DNA of 64,000 nucleotides from Zanthoxylum bungeanum (lineage: Eukaryota; Streptophyta; Magnoliopsida; Sapindales; Rutaceae): NCBI GenBank assembly GCA_019454045.1, contig SKCR01023431.1, forward strand, positions 265,001 to 329,000, given 5' to 3'. The translations under genes were made by a program, and so were the position numbers. Shown piece after piece: positions 49,660 to 61,742 of this stretch. Every line of letters begins with the position of its first letter. Positions within the stretch are counted from its first letter, which is position 1. Below the pieces are notes generated by a model. That model had not been told where the DNA came from and ran no database searches. It saw nothing but the letters and a program-made list of their open reading frames with translations.

Positions 49660-51701
49660 TCATTATCAGTGCCTGTTGTTGATCTTTCAGCTCCCGTTCC
49701 ACTTGCACTTGCAGATGTATTGTCGAACAAGTCTTCAAAGTAATCAGGGGCATCTTCTTGTTGTTTCAAATCAGCTCAGGTCCAATCATCCACACATGTT
49801 GTTGTTTCTAATGTGCTTGGATGTAATGAATATCCGTCTCGCTTCCAAAATATTACCTCTTAAGGTGAAGGTTAGGTCAACCGCAACGGTGGAAACATGT
49901 ACTGCCAGTACCTCTTTAGCAATAATTGATAAAACTTTATCGACAATTTGATGTCGGTTCCACTTGTCATGTACTTGAAAATTTTTAATTACTAAACTTT
50001 TAGGAGGAAACTCAAAATTTATTGATAAATAATTATCTAATTACGGGCTGTTGTCGTGGTTTTCATCTCTTTTCATTATAGTAACCAACGATCACATATG
50101 TTAAGTCTTGAATGTATTATGGATTTGCTACTAAATTGTCCTGATAATTGCAAGTTATATCTACTGACATAATCACTAAATAAATCTATAAAATTATTTT
50201 TTATTTCATCTATTATTTTTCTAACATTAATTTCATAATTTATTCCTAAAAAAAATATAATAAGTTTGTAAGCCACTAATTAAACATTCTAATTTAAATC
50301 TAAGATAAAAAACTGTTGTAATAATATAAAGTAATGAAATGTCTTTAAAATAAGTTGACCATTTTCTCTTCGTAATAGTAATAATTTCAAATAAAAAAAT
50401 ATCTTTAACATTTGAACTTTCAGCATGCTCATATAAAGTACCAATAATATTCAAATATTCAATCAGAAATAAATTTATTGTAAGATAATAAACTCCACTA
50501 AAAATATTTGTTGTATCATTAAAAACTTTTAAAATTTCTAATTTTTTTTCAAAAATATCACATTGATTAGGTAAAAGTGTTATATGTTGAATATGTTGGG
50601 AAAAAAACTATATAATACATATGTATATTGAAAAGCTTGAGTTAAAAGAAAATAAGTTGAATTCCAACGAGTTGGAACATCCCATGAAACTTTTGCCAAT
50701 TTAACACTATTTAATTAAAAAAAACTTGGCACATTCTCTCATGACATTAGAATATGATCAAATACAATTAAGTGCAATCTTAATAGGTTTAATGTGATGT
50801 TCTAATTAAATAAGTTAGACCATTTTGAACATATAAATTAAGGACATGACATTTGCAACGAACGTGAAAAAAATCAACCTCCCAAATTTGGTTAGCATAT
50901 TTCTTTTAAATTTGTAATTGATGTAGTATTTGCAGATGCATTATCAAAAATAATTGTTAAAAATTTACCTAATAAACTATATTCATCAAAATTACTTTAA
51001 TCATTCTATATATATTTTGTGTTGTATGTTGCTCTTCAAAAACTCTAAATGCAATAAGTCGTTTTTGTATGTTTCATGATTTATCATTCCAATGACAAGT
51101 CACACTCATGTGTGAGTGTGTTTGCCAATGCCACTCTAAATATCAGAACAAATAGAAAGACGACCTTTAATATCTTTAAATATTTCATTTAAAATAATTT
51201 TATCATCTTCGTATAATTTAAAAATTTATCGTTTTGTTGTATTTATAGGCATTTTATAGGCAGCAGAATTTAAAGCATTTCAAACATAATTAGTTAAGTA
51301 TTTTTCACCAAAACTTAAAGAAAAATATCTCATAAAGTAAATTTAGTAAATTCTTATCTATTTTTAGCATTAGGATATTTAAATAAATATAAAGAACTCG
51401 TATCGTTACTTGATGAAGTGTACCTACCCATTTGAGTTTGTGTTGTATCAAGTCCAATTTCAGCGGCATATTGTTTATCCAAGTGCTTGTTCATATTGTC
51501 ATAGTCGCTAGTAAATTTGTAAGACATACCAAAATAGTTTCATATTGTTCTTGAACATTCATTTTCAGTCTCGATTAATTGAAAATTAATTTTGAAAATA
51601 TCGGAATATCGAGACTTAACTTCTCTTCTCTGTGTACCGTTATTTTGGCCTCTCTCTTAGGTTGGAACATCGGACATGGTGTTCTCAGAGGAGCTTGTCA
51701 T
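49660..51701 (-). pseudogene. hAT transposase remnant, array unit A
   Basis: Reading downward from the Met at 51701: MTSSSENTMSDVPT then a stop. Fragments follow: DNASANT near 50960, VPTRWNSTYF near 50680 (the conserved hAT core motif), RKWSTYFKDIS near 50370 with YLRFKLECL (the pre-dimerisation region), and DKVLSIIAKEVLAV plus GNILEARR near 49860-49940, corresponding to the hAT C-terminal dimerisation domain. Stops are dense, so no active transposase is expected. Terminal repeats were not resolved. Confidence 0.8.
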
Positions 51702-52140
51702 TTTTTATTATTATTGAAGAATTGCACAATTAAAGCAATTGGAGAAATTAAAGATAAGAGAATTGAGAATGATAGAATTGAGAATTAGTGTGTTGAAAAA
51801 ATGAAGTATGACCCATGTTTCATATATTTTTGGATTATTTTTGTGATACCTAAATTGCCTCTAAAACTAACTATTTTATTAATATTATTAAAGATAATTT
51901 AGTGATTTTATTTAATAAAAAAAATACAATAGCTACTAGCTGTTGGACCTGTATCTGCATGCATGCTGCCCAACTGCTAGTAGCCGTTGAGCACAAACGG
52001 TTCCGGTTGGAAATGTGAAACCATCCAGTTTGTTTCGGTTCGACTAGGGTAAAACCCTAACCGAACCGAAAAAATCTGATTTCGGAACCAGAACCAGTCG
52101 GTTCTGATTATGTTTCGATTTCGAACCGAAACCGTGACCG
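51702..52140 (-). other. 5' flank of hAT remnant A with CGGTTCC-rich terminus
   Basis: It contains repeated GGAGAAATTAAAG/AGAATTGAGAATGA motifs, then an inverted pair around CTAGCTGTTGG / CTGCTAGTAGCCGTTG. After these comes a series of CGGTTC and GAACCG motifs (52000-52135) that may be the hAT end. The equivalent block follows hAT remnant B at 63030-63280. Confidence 0.5.
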
Positions 52141-52415
52141 GATCTTATGGGGGTGAAGATAAGAGGTTATGCTGCAAACATTGGCGGCACTAGAAGTGTG
52201 TTGCTCATGTCCAACCTTATTACCGTTTCCATAATATTTTATATATTTTTAAAAATAATAATAAAATTTTTAGCGCATTTATATTACATGAAAGCCACTC
52301 ATATGATTAAATCTTGTCTCTGCCATTGGCTACAACTATCCCAAAAAATGTACCTTATATATGACTCAATTTTCATAAATGTAGAATATTTCGGACAATG
52401 GCACCATGGTTTGAT

Positions 52416-52596
52416 GAGAAAATCTTTGGTGCAATAGTGGTACCACGTCATCCATGCAACAAGCCAATCATCATTTACCACGCGTACTAAAAAGTCAAAA
52501 AACAACTAAAAAATAGGAAGAAAATTAAACATGTTATTTTTTAATTGGTTGGTAATACCACGTCATCCATAACACTGTTGCACCAAAGATTTACTC
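52416..52596. mobile_element. MITE of 181 bp, unit B only
   Basis: The ends GAGAAAATCTTTGGTGCAA and, reverse-complemented, GAGTAAATCTTTGGTGCAA form terminal inverted repeats. They are flanked by TGGTTTGAT (52407-52415) and TGGTTTGAG (52597-52605), an 8-9 bp target duplication. Units A (near 46968) and C (near 63553) show the uninterrupted sequence. Duplication length and ends fit a hAT- or Mutator-type MITE. Confidence 0.8.
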
Positions 52597-52908
52597 TGGT
52601 TTGAGGCTTGCATTCATTCAAGAATCTAGATTTTACTATAATAATTATTATTATTATTTTCTTTTTTGTGTATTGTGATTTTTTTTTTTTTTTAATTGTG
52701 GCCAAATGAAGAAAGAATCTCAATTGAAAAGCATTTCCAACACGTTTTACACAAAATACATTCCATAGTACAGTTGAAACTACACGAATTCGAAAGTGGT
52801 TCATCATATAACAATTGATTGCAACTAGCAAAACCACCATGAAATTACATGAATAAATAAAAAAATTAATAACAGAATTAAAATTGATTTGTTGGTTTCC
52901 TAAATTAA

Positions 52909-53211
52909 TTAGAGAACTTTATCATTAGCTTCCTTGTTGATCATCTGCTGAGTACCAAATCTTGAGCCAATACTAGAAACCTGAATAGGAGCATTGCAAT
53001 TCACTGAATTACGATCTTTGTATTCGGATGGCTGCTCCAGAAAATTAACAGACCTTGTTTGCCTGTGATCATGAGAAGAGCCATCAAACGAGTCTCCTCT
53101 GATTAACAAATGGTAGCTACGATTCGAACCCATGGAGAAATTCCTGTAGCTATGATGAGGCTTTTGCCTCTTCATGGCGTGCATAAGAAATGGAATCAAA
53201 CCCTCCATCAC
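52909..53211 (-). CDS. Small plant protein of unknown function, array copy B
   Basis: 100 residues, matching copy A except for about four substitutions in the C-terminal half (Cys to Tyr, Ser to Asp, Met to Val, Ser to Thr). The N-terminal 60 residues are identical, including [13 protein letters not shown] and [15 protein letters not shown]. It is intronless, on the same strand as copy A, with a TATA box at the same spacing. Decay of the neighbouring hAT frames, against conservation here, suggests that selection has kept the gene or that the duplication is recent. Function is not recognised. Confidence 0.7.
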   Translation of the reverse strand: MMEGLIPFLMHAMKRQKPHHSYRNFSMGSNRSYHLLIRGDSFDGSSHDHRQTRSVNFLEQPSEYKDRNSVNCNAPIQVSSIGSRFGTQQMINKEANDKVL

Positions 53212-53293
53212 AATCTCTTCTTTAATTTTATTTCTTTGATAGCTTTGAATTTGCTTTTGACACTGAGTTTAATTATTATGGACAAAGATCCTC

Positions 53294-53301
53294 TATTTAT
53301 A
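53294..53301 (-). promoter_or_regulatory. TATA box of array copy B
   Basis: TATAAATA on the minus strand, 83 bases upstream of the ATG, the same spacing as copy A. Confidence 0.7.
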
Positions 53302-53611
53302 GTAATGGTGATATGGTTAATTAACTTTCTTGGGATGAAATACAACTTTGCTTTTGTGACATACAATAAATGGTTTTTTTTTTTGACTTTGGTGCATAAA
53401 GTTGGCACATTGGATATATATCAGTATTTTTTTAAAGTCCGCAAATATTGAAATTGCATGAATCAAGTTGTAAAGTGGATAATATAAAATTACCAAATAT
53501 TTTGAACGTCAAACGCGTTCAATTGAAATGTAAAGCCAGTTGTAACAAAGGGAAAAACACCCACACTTCCCCTTGTTTAGCGAAATTAACAGTTTCCCCT
53601 CAACTTTCTGA

Positions 53612-54031
53612 AAGGGGTGGGCATTATCGGATTCGGATCGGATCGGACCGAATCCGATCCGATCCGATCCGAAATGCCCACGATTGTTTGATTCGATCAG
53701 ATCGAATCATGTTATCGAACTCGATCCGATCCGATCCGATAATTATCGGATCGGATCGGATCGGATTGGTCCGATCCGATCCGAATTCGGTGGTTTGACT
53801 CAAAAAAATCGAGCGGATCGGATCGGATCGGATAAAATCCGATCCGATTGAAATTTTTTTTTTTTTTAAATATATAACGACGTCGTTTTGCATATTAAAA
53901 AAAAAAATTCGATCGGATCGGATCGGATCGGATAAAATCCGATCCGAATTCGTCGAACCGGACCAACAGGATTCGATCGGATTTGCAAATCGGATCGGAT
54001 CCGATCCGATCCGATTCGATGCCCACCCCTA
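53612..54031. mobile_element. hAT-type MITE made of CGGATC repeats, unit B only
   Basis: 420 bp with ends AAGGGGTGGGC and (reverse complement of the right end) TAGGGGTGGGC, flanked by the perfect 8-bp duplication CTTTCTGA (53604-53611 and 54032-54039). Both arms consist of ATCGGATCGG/CCGATCCGAT arrays that are mutually complementary. A short AT core with AACGACGTCGTT lies between them. Unit A has the uninterrupted site near 47970. It lies in the upstream region of copy B, about 400 bp from its ATG. Confidence 0.88.
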
Positions 54032-54442
54032 CTTTCTGATACTGATAAAATTTTGTTAGTTGTTATTTTATATTTATTTTAATTTTTTACTTTATGTTTT
54101 GTGTTAAAGTTCATTAAATTTTTAGAAAATTATTAAAAAATTCATTTCCGTGACTTATTCTAATTTAGAACAAACTCATAATTAATTGTATAAGTAAATT
54201 CTCCTTATTTACTCCAAAGTTGTCTTTAAACATATTTGTTCCCCTATTTTATTCATTTCCATTAAAACATATATATTAATTTTTTGTTTAATCAAACTCT
54301 TATATATATATATATTAGGGTTTGAACATGTCCAAATATATTTTTAAGTTTATAAAATAACATTATAACTAGTACTGATATTATAAGTATGATTAGGTAT
54401 TTGTAATTATCTTTAACAATTTACTCCAGCCATACGACCATT

Positions 54443-54545
54443 GAAGGTCAAACGCGTTCAAATGAAATGTAATGCAAGTTGTATATAGCAAAGAAAAACC
54501 ACTTACATTTGCTCTTGTTTAGCGAAATTAACTGTTTCCCCTAGA
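54443..54545 (-). repeat. Extra copy of the array promoter segment
   Basis: This contains GGTCAAACGCGTTCAAATGA, then GTTTAGCGAAATTAACTG and TTTCCCCT. It matches 53503-53607 (copy B upstream) and 47867-47970 (copy A upstream) but has no gene attached. It is probably a remnant of another unit boundary or a local duplication. Confidence 0.65.
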
Positions 54546-54599
54546 AATAGATAATTTTGTCCAACAAAAGAAGGGTTTTAGTTATTTTCAAATTATTTA

Positions 54600-56371
54600 G
54601 TTTTTGGAGATGTATTATCGAACAAGTCTTTAAAGTCATCGGGGGCATCTTCTTGTTGTCTCAAATCAGCTCGGGTCCAATTATCCACATGATGTTGCTT
54701 CTAAAGTGCTTGAATGTAATGAAAACCGTCTCGCTTTCAAAATATTACCTCCTAAGCTGAAGACTTGTCCAACCGCAATGGTGGAAACAGGTGATGCCGA
54801 CACCTCTATAGCAATAATTGATAAAACAAGATAGACATTTTGATGTCGGTTTCACCAGTCAAGTACTTGAAAATTTTTACTTACTAAACTTTCAGGAGGA
54901 AACTCAAAATTTATTGATAAATAATTATCTAATTCCCGGTTGTTAGTCGTGGTTTTCCTTTATTTTTTATTTCATTATAGTTACCAACGATCACCTATGT
55001 TAAGTCTTGAATATATTACGAGTTCGCTACTAGATTGTCCTGATGATTCCAAGTTATATTTACTGACATAATCATTAAATAAATCTATTAAATCTTTTTT
55101 TTATTTCATCTATTATTTTTCTAACATTAATTTTTATCATCTATTCCTAAAAATTTATAATAAGTTTGTAAGTCAAAATTCAAACCTTCTATTTTAAATT
55201 TAGAATAAAAAATTATGGCCATAAAATAAAATAATGAAATGTCTTTAAAATAAATTAATCATTTTCTCTTTATAACAGTAATAGCTTCAAATAAAACAAT
55301 ACCGTTAATATTTGAACTTTGAGCATGCTCATATAGAGTACCAACAATATTCAAACATTAACAAGAAATAAATTTATTGTAGGATAATAAACTCCACTAA
55401 AAATACTTGTTGTATCATTAAAAACTTTAAAATTTCTAATTTTTTTTCAAAAATATCTCATTGACTAGGCAAAAGTGTTATATGTTGAATATGTTGGGAA
55501 AAAAACTACATAATACATCTTTGTAATGAAAAGCTTGAGTTAAAAGAAAATAAGTTGAATTCCAACGAGTTGGAACATTCCATGAAAATTTTACAAATTT
55601 AACACCATTTAATTTAAAAAAGCTTGGCAGATTCTCTCATAACATTAGAATATGACCAAATACAATAAAGTGCAATCTTAATAGGATTAATGTGATGTTT
55701 TAAATAAGTCAGACCATCTTGAACACATAAATTAAGGACATGACATGTGCAACGAACATGAAAAAATCGACCTCCCAAATTTGGTTGGCATATTTTTCTT
55801 TTAAATCTCTAATTGATGCAGTATTTGCAAATGCATTGCCAAAACCAATTGTTAAAATTTTACCTAATAAATCATATTCATCAAAAATTACTTTAATCAT
55901 TGTATAAATATTTTGTGCAGTATGTTGCTCATCAAAAACTCTAAATGCAATAAGTCGTTTTTGCTTGTTCCATTATGCATCAATTCAATGACAAGTCACA
56001 CCCATGTATGAGTGTGTTTGTCAATGGTCACTCTAAATATAAGAACAAATAGAAATACGGCCTTTAATATCTTTAAATATTTCATTTAAAATAATTTTAT
56101 CATCTTTGTATAATTTAAAAATTTATCATTTTGTTGTATTTCTAGACATTTTATAAACATCAAGATTAAGTAAATTTTTCACCAAAACTTAAAGAAAGAT
56201 ATCTTATACAAGTAAATTAAGCAAATTATTATCTATTTTTAGCATCAGAATATTTAAATAATTCTAAAGAACTCGTACCTCTATAACATGAAGCGTACCT
56301 GCCCATTTAAGTTTGTGTTGTATCAAGTCTAATTTCAGCGGCATGTTGTCTATCCAAGTGCTTGATCATAT
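54600..56371 (-). pseudogene. hAT transposase remnant, unit B (C-terminal part)
   Basis: Counterpart of 49660-51500. It shows VPTRWNS near 55575, DLKEKYANQIWEVDFFMF near 55800 with upstream ANTASI, and the C-terminal dimerisation text near 54720-54830. It is interrupted at 56371 by the Copia insertion (target duplication CATAT, 56367-56371) and its N-terminus continues at 62571. Confidence 0.78.
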
Positions 56372-57179
56372 TGTTAAAGAAACAATCAACGAATGTAATA
56401 ATTTTATTTAAACAGAAACTTGTAAACGTAATACAAATCAAAACCAGAAACTAAAACAAGTAATCAATCTCAAACCAACAGAAACTTACAGAATCAACAA
56501 CAAAAACTTACAGTGCAAGTAAACGAAATCAATAAACTCACTAGCTTGAAGATTAAGGCTAGCGTAAATGCTATGTCCTATACCAGAATTTCGTCCCTAC
56601 TCTTGTGCTTGTAGTTCTTCGGACATCTGCCACCAGGATTCAACAATCTGTAAGTCGAATATCTGCACTGAAATTCGACCCCTGGCGAATCTATTAGATG
56701 TTTTTGCTTTTGTTTTCAAGATCAATCAGATAGAAAAATGTTGTAATGTATCATGTATATCTTTCATAATCTTCCCTCTGGCCTCCTATTTCTTTATATA
56801 GAATCAAAAAATGATGGTTGCAGTTAAAACGTTTTTAGTTTTTCAATAAGTCTGAAGAGGTGTGTTGATCAGACACAAGTCTTCATATTAAGACCAAATT
56901 CAAAAATAAAAAATATTTTATTAAATAAGGCATTTAATTAATCATATGAGCCCAACAACCCATCTTTTGACCAATAAATATATTAATATTTATTAATCAA
57001 ATGCCACATCAACAACCTATCCACACACATCCAAGCCATACATCAAAGCCCAAGCCCAAGCACAAGCCTTATCATTCCAATTTAATATAAGTGTGCAAAG
57101 TCCACTTATAAACTATCAATATTCCATTTACATTTCCAATGTGGGATTACTATCACTATTTGATATACAAACTCTTACA
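56372..57179 (-). repeat. 3' LTR of the unit B Copia
   Basis: 808 bp, pairs with 61743-62565. It contains a repeated CAAGCCCAAGCC stretch near 57045. Confidence 0.92.
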
Positions 57180-57646
57180 ATACCCCACATTTGTATAACA
57201 AATATTGGTGATATTGTACATAACATGATCTGGAGAAAACTTAAAATTGATATGCATAAGGAGATGTGTCTTTTAGACTTGAACCTTCCTTAGTAAATAC
57301 TTATTGGATTTACCGATGAGTCGGTGTGTATAGGAGACATAGAACTGTTCATCATATTTTGTAGATCTAGGCAATAAGTATCACACATATTCAATTTCGA
57401 CATCTTTCGATTCATACGGTTGTGTTCATTTTGGTCCTGAACAATCCTGGATTCATAGGAGCTTTAGAGAATTTAGCCATTTAATTCTCATAAATGCGAC
57501 CCCACATTACTCCTATATAGGTGACACAAAATTTTATAGTATCGTATAATACTAATTTGTCAATAAGAATGATCAATCATTCATCATTATCGTCATAAAC
57601 AACATAACTTCTCTTATTATAGGAATGAGCAGCTTGTTATGCTCTA

Positions 57647-58660
57647 TTACTTGAGTTTCACCCAACTAGTTTTCCACATTGAACCTAGACTTTGATCTAC
57701 CAAATTGCTAGGTTGGGTTTCAGCTAATTTACTTCTCATTGTGCTGGCTTTAAGCCCATTCCCCTTGATAGAAATAATGTCAGTCGAGAGCATATGTTTT
57801 ATAGTGTTATGTCTTCTTCTTATGTGTCTTGACTTCCCATTATACATGTGGCTCTTTGCTCTCCCAATAGCAGCCATGCAGTCACAGTGCACACATATGG
57901 CCGTCACAGGTTGAGGCCACATTGGAATATCTTTCAAGAAATTATTTAGCCATTCCGCTTCTTCAGCAGCTTTATCCAAGGCTATGAATTCTGATTCCAT
58001 TGTTGAACGTGCTATACACGTTTGTTTTTGTGATTTCCATGATACTGTAGCTCCACCAAGTGTAAACACATATCCACTTGTTGCTTTTTCTATATCATTC
58101 GAAATCCAATTGGCATCACTATATCCTTCCAAAACTGGTGGATATTTTGTATAGTGTAAACCATACTTCATTGAGTATTTAAGATATCTCAATACTCTAA
58201 CTAAAGCATCCAGTGATCATTTGAAGGATTACTCGTATATCTTGCCAATCTATTCACAGAGTAGGCAATGTCTGGTCTAGTACAATTCGTGATGTATTGT
58301 AACGTCCCAATTATACGAAAAATTCTAGTTGTGACACACTGTCCCCAACATTTTTCTTTAATGTACTCTTAGGATCAAACAGAGTTTTAGATGGACTACT
58401 ATCAAAATGTCCAAATTTCCGAAGAATTGCTTCCACGTAGTGTGATTGGCTTAGAATATAACCATCACTACTTCTTTGAATTCGAATTCCTAAGATAACA
58501 TCAGCTTTTCCCATGTCTTTCATATCAAAGGTCAAATTCAATATTTTCTTCGGAGAATTTATGACACTTAAATTCGGTCCCATGATGAGCATATCATCAA
58601 CATATAAACATACAATGAAAAATGAATCATTATTCATTTTCTTGATATAATACATTTATC
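57647..58660 (-). pseudogene. Copia RT end and RNase H (unit B element)
   Basis: The frame 58655-58311 has the RT active site CLYVDDMLIMG, then FDMKDMGKADVILGIRIQRS. The frame 58192-57647 is RNase [58 protein letters not shown] and [15 protein letters not shown]. The end diverges from the usual ADPLTK signature because of a frameshift near 57790. Confidence 0.88.
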
Positions 58661-60310
58661 ACATTCATTGATCCGAAATCCATGTGATAACATTGTATGA
58701 TCGAATTTCTCATGCCATTATTTGGGCGCTTGTTTAAGTCCATAAAGTGACTTCACAAGTTTACACACTTTTTCTCTTGTCCTTTTGCTACAAACCCTTC
58801 AGGTTGTTCCATATAAATTTCTTCATCCAACTCACCATTTAAGAATGCAGTTTTTACATCCATTTGATGTATTTCCAAATTATAAATTACTGCAATCGCT
58901 ATTAACATCCTTATAGATGTTATTCTAGTTACTGGTGAGTATGTGTCAAAGAAATCAAGTCATTGTTTTTGACGGTATCCTTTAGCTACCAACGAGCTTT
59001 GTATTTATCAATTGTACCATCATGCTTCAATTTCTTTTGAAAATCCATTTGTAACCAATCGGTTTGCAACCGGATGGTAAGTCTACTAACTCCCACGTAT
59101 GGTTTTGTAGAATGGATTCTACTTCGCTATTTATTGCTTCCTGCCAATAAACAGATTCAGACGAAGTTATGACCTCTTGATATGTTTGAGGTTCAGCTTC
59201 AGTGAGAAAGGTTAAAAAATCAGGTCCATAATCTTTTGCTACCTTGATTCTTTTTCCTCTTATAAGTTCTAAATCTTTCTCTTGGAGAGTTGATTTATTT
59301 GGTTCCAAATCCTTGTTTTGAACACAAGATGAAGAGGCAACATCATTCACATTCTCTTGATTAAATTCAGGCATTTTTCGTTTATTTTTATCAAGTCTAT
59401 CCTTATAAGGAAATATATGCTCAAAACCATTCAACATTATTAGACTCAATAATTGTATTTACTTGGATATCCAAAATTCCATATTTGATTACTAGAAAAC
59501 GTATGCTGCACTATTATTGGCATATCCAATAAACACACATCAATGGTTTTAGGTCCAAGTTTAACTCTTTTAGGCAATGGAACTTGAACCTTTGCTAGGC
59601 AACCCCACACTTTCAGGATTTTGTATGCCGGTAGCTTTTCTTTCTTTCTCATTTTCATATGGAGATTGATCACTCTTCTTTGGTGGATTCTGTTTAAGAT
59701 GGTGTTAGCTGTAAGTAACGCTTCACCCCACATATTATGTGGTAAACCAGAACTGTTAAGCATGGAATTCATCATATTCTTTAGAGTTCTATTTTTCCGT
59801 TCAGCTACCCCATTATGTTGTGGAGTGTGGGGTGCTGTTGTTTGATGAATTATTCCATTAGAAGCACAAAATTCTGCGAAGGCATTAGATTCGTATTCTC
59901 CGCCTCTATCAGATCGCAATATTTTGATCTTCTTGTCTAACTGATTTTCCACCTCAGCTTTATATGTCTTAAACATATTCAAAGTCTCATATTTGCTATG
60001 TATCAAATATACATAACAGTATCTACTACTATCATCTATAAAAGTGACGTAGTAATTCTTTCCACCACGACTTGGTATTGATTTAAAATCACCCAAATCT
60101 GTATGAATTAATTCTAATAATTCATTTGATCTCTTAGTCACAGATTTATATGACTTGCTAGCAAACTTTGATTCAACACATGTTTCACACTTATGCATAT
60201 TATCTTTTGTACAATTAGGCAATAAGCCAAGATTGACCATTCTATGCATACATTTAAAGTTAATGTGACCTAGTCTAGCATGCCATAATATAGAAGATTC
60301 AAGCAAGTAA
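58661..60310 (-). pseudogene. Copia integrase and RT start (unit B element)
   Basis: The frame 60306-59446 holds GAG-pre-integrase text (LWHARLGHINFKCM, KCETCVESK). The integrase core follows: HTDLGDFKSIPSRGGK, YYVTFIDDSSRYCYVYL, ILRSDRGGEYESNAF and HQTTAPHTPQHNGVAERKNR. The frame 59449-59027 continues with YGPDFLTFLTEAEPQTY and ends ELVDLPSGCKPIGYKWIF at the RT start. This integrase stretch of 286 codons is the longest open frame in the window apart from Reina gag and integrase. Confidence 0.9.
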
Positions 60311-60462
60311 ACAGAAGCCTTATTTATTTTATTAATAGCATCATCAGCAATTACATTGAGTTTAAAGAGCCCTTCAGAGAGGTAGCCCTTTTTCTACAAA
60401 TGTTCCCCCCTTAGTAAGAACAAATTTGTCAGACTCAAATACAAGTTTAAAACCCTTCTTGC

Positions 60463-61724
60463 TTAATACAGGACCAGAAACAAGATTCTAGTAATTTCAG
60501 GGACATGAAGTACATCCATAAGGGCAAGTTCTTTCCCGGAAGTGAATTTCAGAACCACTTTCCCTTTTCCAGCAACAGTTGCAGCAGTTGCATTGCCCAT
60601 ATATAACTTTTCATCGCCATTGTTAGGAGTGTAGGTAACAAACATATTTCTGTTTCCACAAATATGTCTTGTTGCACCAGTATCCACCCACCAATCCTTA
60701 CTGTCAGTTAGTAAATTCACTTCAGAAACAACAATACCAACAAATTCTTCCTCAACAATATTTGCTGCTTGTTTGTTGTTATTCTTATCATTTGGACCCG
60801 GATTTCCTTTCTTGTGACGACAGTCTAGTGCTGGGTGTCCAATTTTTCCATACACCCAACAAGCACCTTTAATTCCCTTGAAATTCTTCCCTTTGGAGCA
60901 AAAACTTTCTGAGTTTTATCCTTCCCTTTATTGTTCCATTTATTCTTCTGGTTTTGAGGCTTAGGCTTAGCCGCCCCTCCACTCCAATGACATTTTTCTG
61001 AGTTTTATCCTTCCCTTTATTGTTCCATATTCTTCTGGTTTTGAGGTTTAGGCTTAGACGCCCCTCCACTCTCAATGACATTTGCCTTGGCTTCAAATTC
61101 TGGGACATTCAGCCATTCACTCTTGCGGTGATCTTCTTGCACCCTCAGTTTGATAACCAAATCCTCCATTGACATATCAGTCTTTTTATGCTTCAAATGT
61201 ATATTGAAATCATTCCAAGATTGAGGTAATTTTTCTATCACAGAACCGATAGCAAACTGTACCGGTAGAACCATGCCTTCAGCTGCAAGTTCATGGACAA
61301 GAATCTGTAATTCTTCCACTTGGTTGACAACAGTTTTTGAATTCACCATTTGGTACTTCAAAAATTTCCCAACAATGAACTTCTTTGAACCAGTATCTTC
61401 GATCTTATATTTATTTTCCAGGGAATCCCATAGATCCTTGGCAGTCTTATAAGATATGTAGACATCATACAAAGAGTCATCAAGACTATTCAGAATATAA
61501 TTCCTACATAAAAACTCACTGTGTTTCCATGCATCAATTGCATTGAGTTTTTCTGCAGGAATGTTATCTCCCTCTGCCACAGGGCATTCTTCCTTGACGA
61601 TATGTGCAAGGTTCAATGTTGTTAGATTAAACAACATCTTCTGTTGCCATCGTTTGAAATCCAGTCCTTTGAACTTGTCTGGTTTCTCAACATGAGGCTT
61701 CACAACATTCGCAGATTGTTCCAT
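60463..61724 (-). pseudogene. Copia gag and protease (unit B element)
   Basis: Gag starts at the Met at 61724 (MEQSANVVKPHVEKPDKF) and is open to 61017, with the capsid-like text FKRWQQKMLFNL, AKDLWDSLENKY and FLKYQMVNSKTVVNQVEEL. An 89-bp direct duplication (from 60909 and 60998) shifts the frame. The zinc knuckle frame reads [14 protein letters not shown], with Tyr for the second Cys. The protease signature [14 protein letters not shown] lies near 60680. Confidence 0.88.
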
Positions 61725-61742
61725 TGAAATTCTGCTATAGAT

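Noticed and set aside
53624..53893. Open frames rich in IRSDRIRSDPIR
   Set aside because: They translate the CGGATC arrays of the MITE.
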